Assembly (NCBI GenBank): GCA_002438845.1
Contig: DJRG01000005.1
Span: 1 to 11,490 of the forward strand
Source of the DNA: Bacteroidales bacterium UBA6366
Lineage (GTDB): Bacteria > Bacteroidota > Bacteroidia > Bacteroidales > UBA932
Direction of reading: 5' to 3'
DNA length: 11,490 nt
Shown: positions 9,451 to 11,490 of the stretch, one piece after another
Position numbering within the stretch: the stretch's first letter is position 1
Layout: the number at the start of each line of letters is the position of its first letter
Notes under the pieces: model-generated
Database searches by the model: none
Told to the model about the DNA's origin: nothing
Seen by the model: only the letters and a program-made list of their open reading frames with translations
Position numbers and translations under genes: made by a program

Positions 9451-11490
9451 ATGAAAAAGAAATTGATTGCAGTTATCAGCGTTGCATGCATGCTTGCAGC
9501 GTGCTCCGAGGTGTTGGAAGAAGCCCCGGAGGTGAGTGGAGATGGTGTATATGCGACCCTAGAACAGCCTACATCCATGGACACTCGTAGTTTAGCTTAT
9601 GATAAAGAGAACAAACAGCTTGTGTTCACTTGGGGAGAGGGAGAGAATCTGATGGCAATCGGAGACGGAGACGCTGCCCTATTCAGGACAGTAAATGCCG
9701 GAGAGAAATCGTCCAAGCTTGAAAGCAAGGGCTTCAAACTGATGGATGGTGTTACCTATTATGCCTATATTCCGGCCAAATCGCTCCCTACATCAGAAAC
9801 GGAAATTCCTGTAACACTTCTTGGACAGAGACAGACGGAGAACAACAGTTCGGCTCATCTTAAGGACTATGATTATGCCTGCGCGACAGCCACGAAAGAT
9901 GAGAAGTCGAACTCATTGAACTTCAATCTTGAAAACCAGATTGGTTGGATAATCGTCGAGCATACGTTCGCGGAAGATGTCAAGAATGTGATCTCAGTCA
10001 CAATTAGCGCTGAGGATGACATTTTCGTCACCGAGGGTACGCTTGACGTGGCGACTTCCAAATTGACCGGTGAGACCGCAACTAGCCAGATCACATTGGA
10101 TCTTGGCAAAAAGGGTGGGGACGGTCTTTCTTTTTCTGCTGGAGAGCTTTTCAGGGGATTCTTCACAATCGTCCCTGTTGACCTCTCTGGAAAGACCCTC
10201 AACATAGTGGCCACGACCAAGGATGGAACGAACATAGATCTTGGAACATTCATCCAAGAGAGCGCCAAGATCGCCAAGAATCAATACGGACTCATCACGA
10301 CCTCAGGTACAGTCGCTGCAGTCGCGACACTTAACGGGAAGGAGTTCAGCAGCCTCGAAGGTGCGATCGCTGCAGCGGAGGCAATTGCTGCTTCCAACAA
10401 TAAAGCGACTATTACTTTGACGGATGACATCAAGGGAAGCTTCACAATCGCCAATCCAACCAGCAAGGACGCAGAGATTGTACTTGACCTCAACGGTCAT
10501 AGCCTTACCGCAGAAAATGAAGGCGAATGCACTATCATCGTAAAGCAAGGTGAAGTTTGGCTCAAGAACGGAACCATTGAATCAAAGAACTTCGTCGGGG
10601 TTAAACTTGACTCTCAAGCCAAAGGAGCAAGTGCCTATCTAGTCGATTGTACTGTAAACTCTGTACAAGGCGCAGTCTGCACAGGCACGGCAACTGGGTG
10701 TAAGATTGTCATCTATGGCGGATCATTCACCGCAACGAACAACGCAGTGATAGCCGGTAACGGTAGCCTTAACTACAAGAAAGACGGGAAAGACACTGGA
10801 GTTGTCCGTGACAAAGGCAATACGATAACCATCAGCGCTGACAGTAAGGGTAACGTCCCCGTATTCAATGGCTCTGTTGTCGATGCAGACGCTGTTGCCT
10901 GCGGTCTTTACTCCCCATGGAAAGATGAGATCACTATCAATGCTGCCAAATTCAACGTGGAGAATGGTGTCGGCATCCTTTGCCGCGGAGGTAAAATCAC
11001 TGTAAACGATGCTGAGATCAGCGTCACTGGCGGAGAGCGAGTTGGCTACGTTGCTGACGGCAAAACGAAAGTGCCTTGCACGACGTTCTACAAGGACTCT
11101 AATTGCGGCTACCCTGACATAGCGAACGCGGATATTGACATCAAGGGAGGAAAATACTCTGACGATGCAGGAAAGCCGTATGTGGCCGACAACAGCTACT
11201 CTTACGTTGAGACCGGAGAGACCCCTCTCGCCTACAAGGTGGTTACCAACGAGACGAAATTCACCGAGGCAGTCTCCAATGTCGAGAAAGATGGCACCGT
11301 TATCATCGATTATCCTGTTTCCCTCAGAAATCAGCTGAAGATCCAGAAAGATTTCACCCTGACTCTGTCAGAAGGAGCCAACATACAAGGTGACTGCAAA
11401 TCCCCTGCGCTGCACTTCTGCCAGGATGGCGGCAATAACACCATCAATGGAAAAGGCGTGATCTACGGTGGTACCAACAGCGATGCTGCC
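9451..11490 (+). CDS. Large lipoprotein: fimbrillin-like N-terminus and beta-helix-like body (3' end outside window)
   Basis: The frame is open from ATG 9451 to the window end, 680 codons without a stop. The signal peptide ends in the lipobox LAAC (Cys18), followed by SEVLEE, an acidic stretch compatible with surface export of Bacteroidota lipoproteins. Residues about 35-290 resemble the fimbrillin/Mfa-like fold: FTWGEGENLMAIGDGDA, GVTYYAYIPAK, IPVTLLGQRQ, LKDYDYACATA and FNLENQIGWIIVEHTF. From about 291 the chain changes to short strand-turn units rich in Asn, Gly and Asp (ITLTDDIKGSFTI, IVLDLNGHSLT, IVIYGGSFTATNNAV, ITINAAKFNVENGVGI, ADIDIKGGKYSD), typical of a right-handed beta-helix; a second such section starts near residue 597 (TKFTEAVSNVEKDGTVIIDY). 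It is probably a cell-surface adhesin or glycan-binding protein. No pectate lyase-type catalytic motif is evident. It follows the small peptide gene by 16 nt. Confidence 0.85.
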   Translation, partial: MKKKLIAVISVACMLAACSEVLEEAPEVSGDGVYATLEQPTSMDTRSLAYDKENKQLVFTWGEGENLMAIGDGDAALFRTVNAGEKSSKLESKGFKLMDGVTYYAYIPAKSLPTSETEIPVTLLGQRQTENNSSAHLKDYDYACATATKDEKSNSLNFNLENQIGWIIVEHTFAEDVKNVISVTISAEDDIFVTEGTLDVATSKLTGETATSQITLDLGKKGGDGLSFSAGELFRGFFTIVPVDLSGKTLNIVATTKDGTNIDLGTFIQESAKIAKNQYGLITTSGTVAAVATLNGKEFSSLEGAIAAAEAIAASNNKATITLTDDIKGSFTIANPTSKDAEIVLDLNGHSLTAENEGECTIIVKQGEVWLKNGTIESKNFVGVKLDSQAKGASAYLVDCTVNSVQGAVCTGTATGCKIVIYGGSFTATNNAVIAGNGSLNYKKDGKDTGVVRDKGNTITISADSKGNVPVFNGSVVDADAVACGLYSPWKDEITINAAKFNVENGVGILCRGGKITVNDAEISVTGGERVGYVADGKTKVPCTTFYKDSNCGYPDIANADIDIKGGKYSDDAGKPYVADNSYSYVETGETPLAYKVVTNETKFTEAVSNVEKDGTVIIDYPVSLRNQLKIQKDFTLTLSEGANIQGDCKSPALHFCQDGGNNTINGKGVIYGGTNSDAA

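Noticed and set aside
9873..10548. Minus-strand frames opposite the large lipoprotein
   Set aside because: The plus strand holds one open frame of 680 codons with a signal peptide and lipobox, so these are shadows.

Overview
The window looks like a chromosomal segment of a member of the Bacteroidota, most likely order Bacteroidales. Supporting signs are the gene order (small coiled-coil gene, zapA, structured RNA, rny), promoters of the Bacteroidota type (TTG, then 19-20 nt, then TAnnTTTG), weak or absent Shine-Dalgarno sequences, a 511-residue RNase Y with KH and HD domains, and a lipoprotein with a fimbrillin-like N-terminus. Nothing here fixes the genus. GC content is moderate and codon use is broadly uniform.

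Left part (1-2160): the C-terminal tail of an unrecognised protein, then about 500 nt without a gene that holds several inverted repeats and ends in a very long A/T-rich terminator hairpin. On the minus strand follows a COG0523 (CobW/Zng1-like) GTPase with a strongly histidine-rich insert, a likely zinc/metal chaperone, with its own promoter. A GC-rich tract of degenerate GCCGTGCGC-type repeats separates it from the next operon.

Centre (2160-4640): a cell-division operon, a short coiled-coil protein (ZapB/ZauP-like by context) followed 2 nt later by zapA. A folded RNA, most likely 6S RNA, begins inside the zapA stop region and is followed by a second intrinsic terminator. RNase Y follows.

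Right-centre (4678-8763): a full-length DsbD-type thiol:disulfide reductant conductor whose linker before the C-terminal thioredoxin domain carries two copies of a dispersed palindromic repeat, in frame. Then come a lipoprotein glycerophosphodiester phosphodiesterase, a 79-codon C-terminal remnant of an MFS transporter, and a HAD-IA phosphatase with its own promoter.

Right end (8764-11490): an intergenic region of about 520 nt with a second copy of the A/T-rich terminator element, three more copies of the dispersed repeat, a (TA)12 microsatellite and another hairpin. A promoter then drives a 48-codon Gly-rich peptide gene and, 16 nt further on, a large lipoprotein that runs off the window (680 codons seen), with a fimbrillin-like N-terminus and a beta-helix-like body.

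The genes are mostly housekeeping and do not form one pathway. The most notable points are the two families of dispersed non-coding repeats (one has entered the dsbD coding sequence, the other sits in gene-oriented position after two unrelated genes), two promoters placed so close to their ATG that the mRNAs should be nearly leaderless, the RNA whose terminal stem overlaps the zapA stop codon, and the peptide/lipoprotein pair. I did not find a clear new defence or mobile system.
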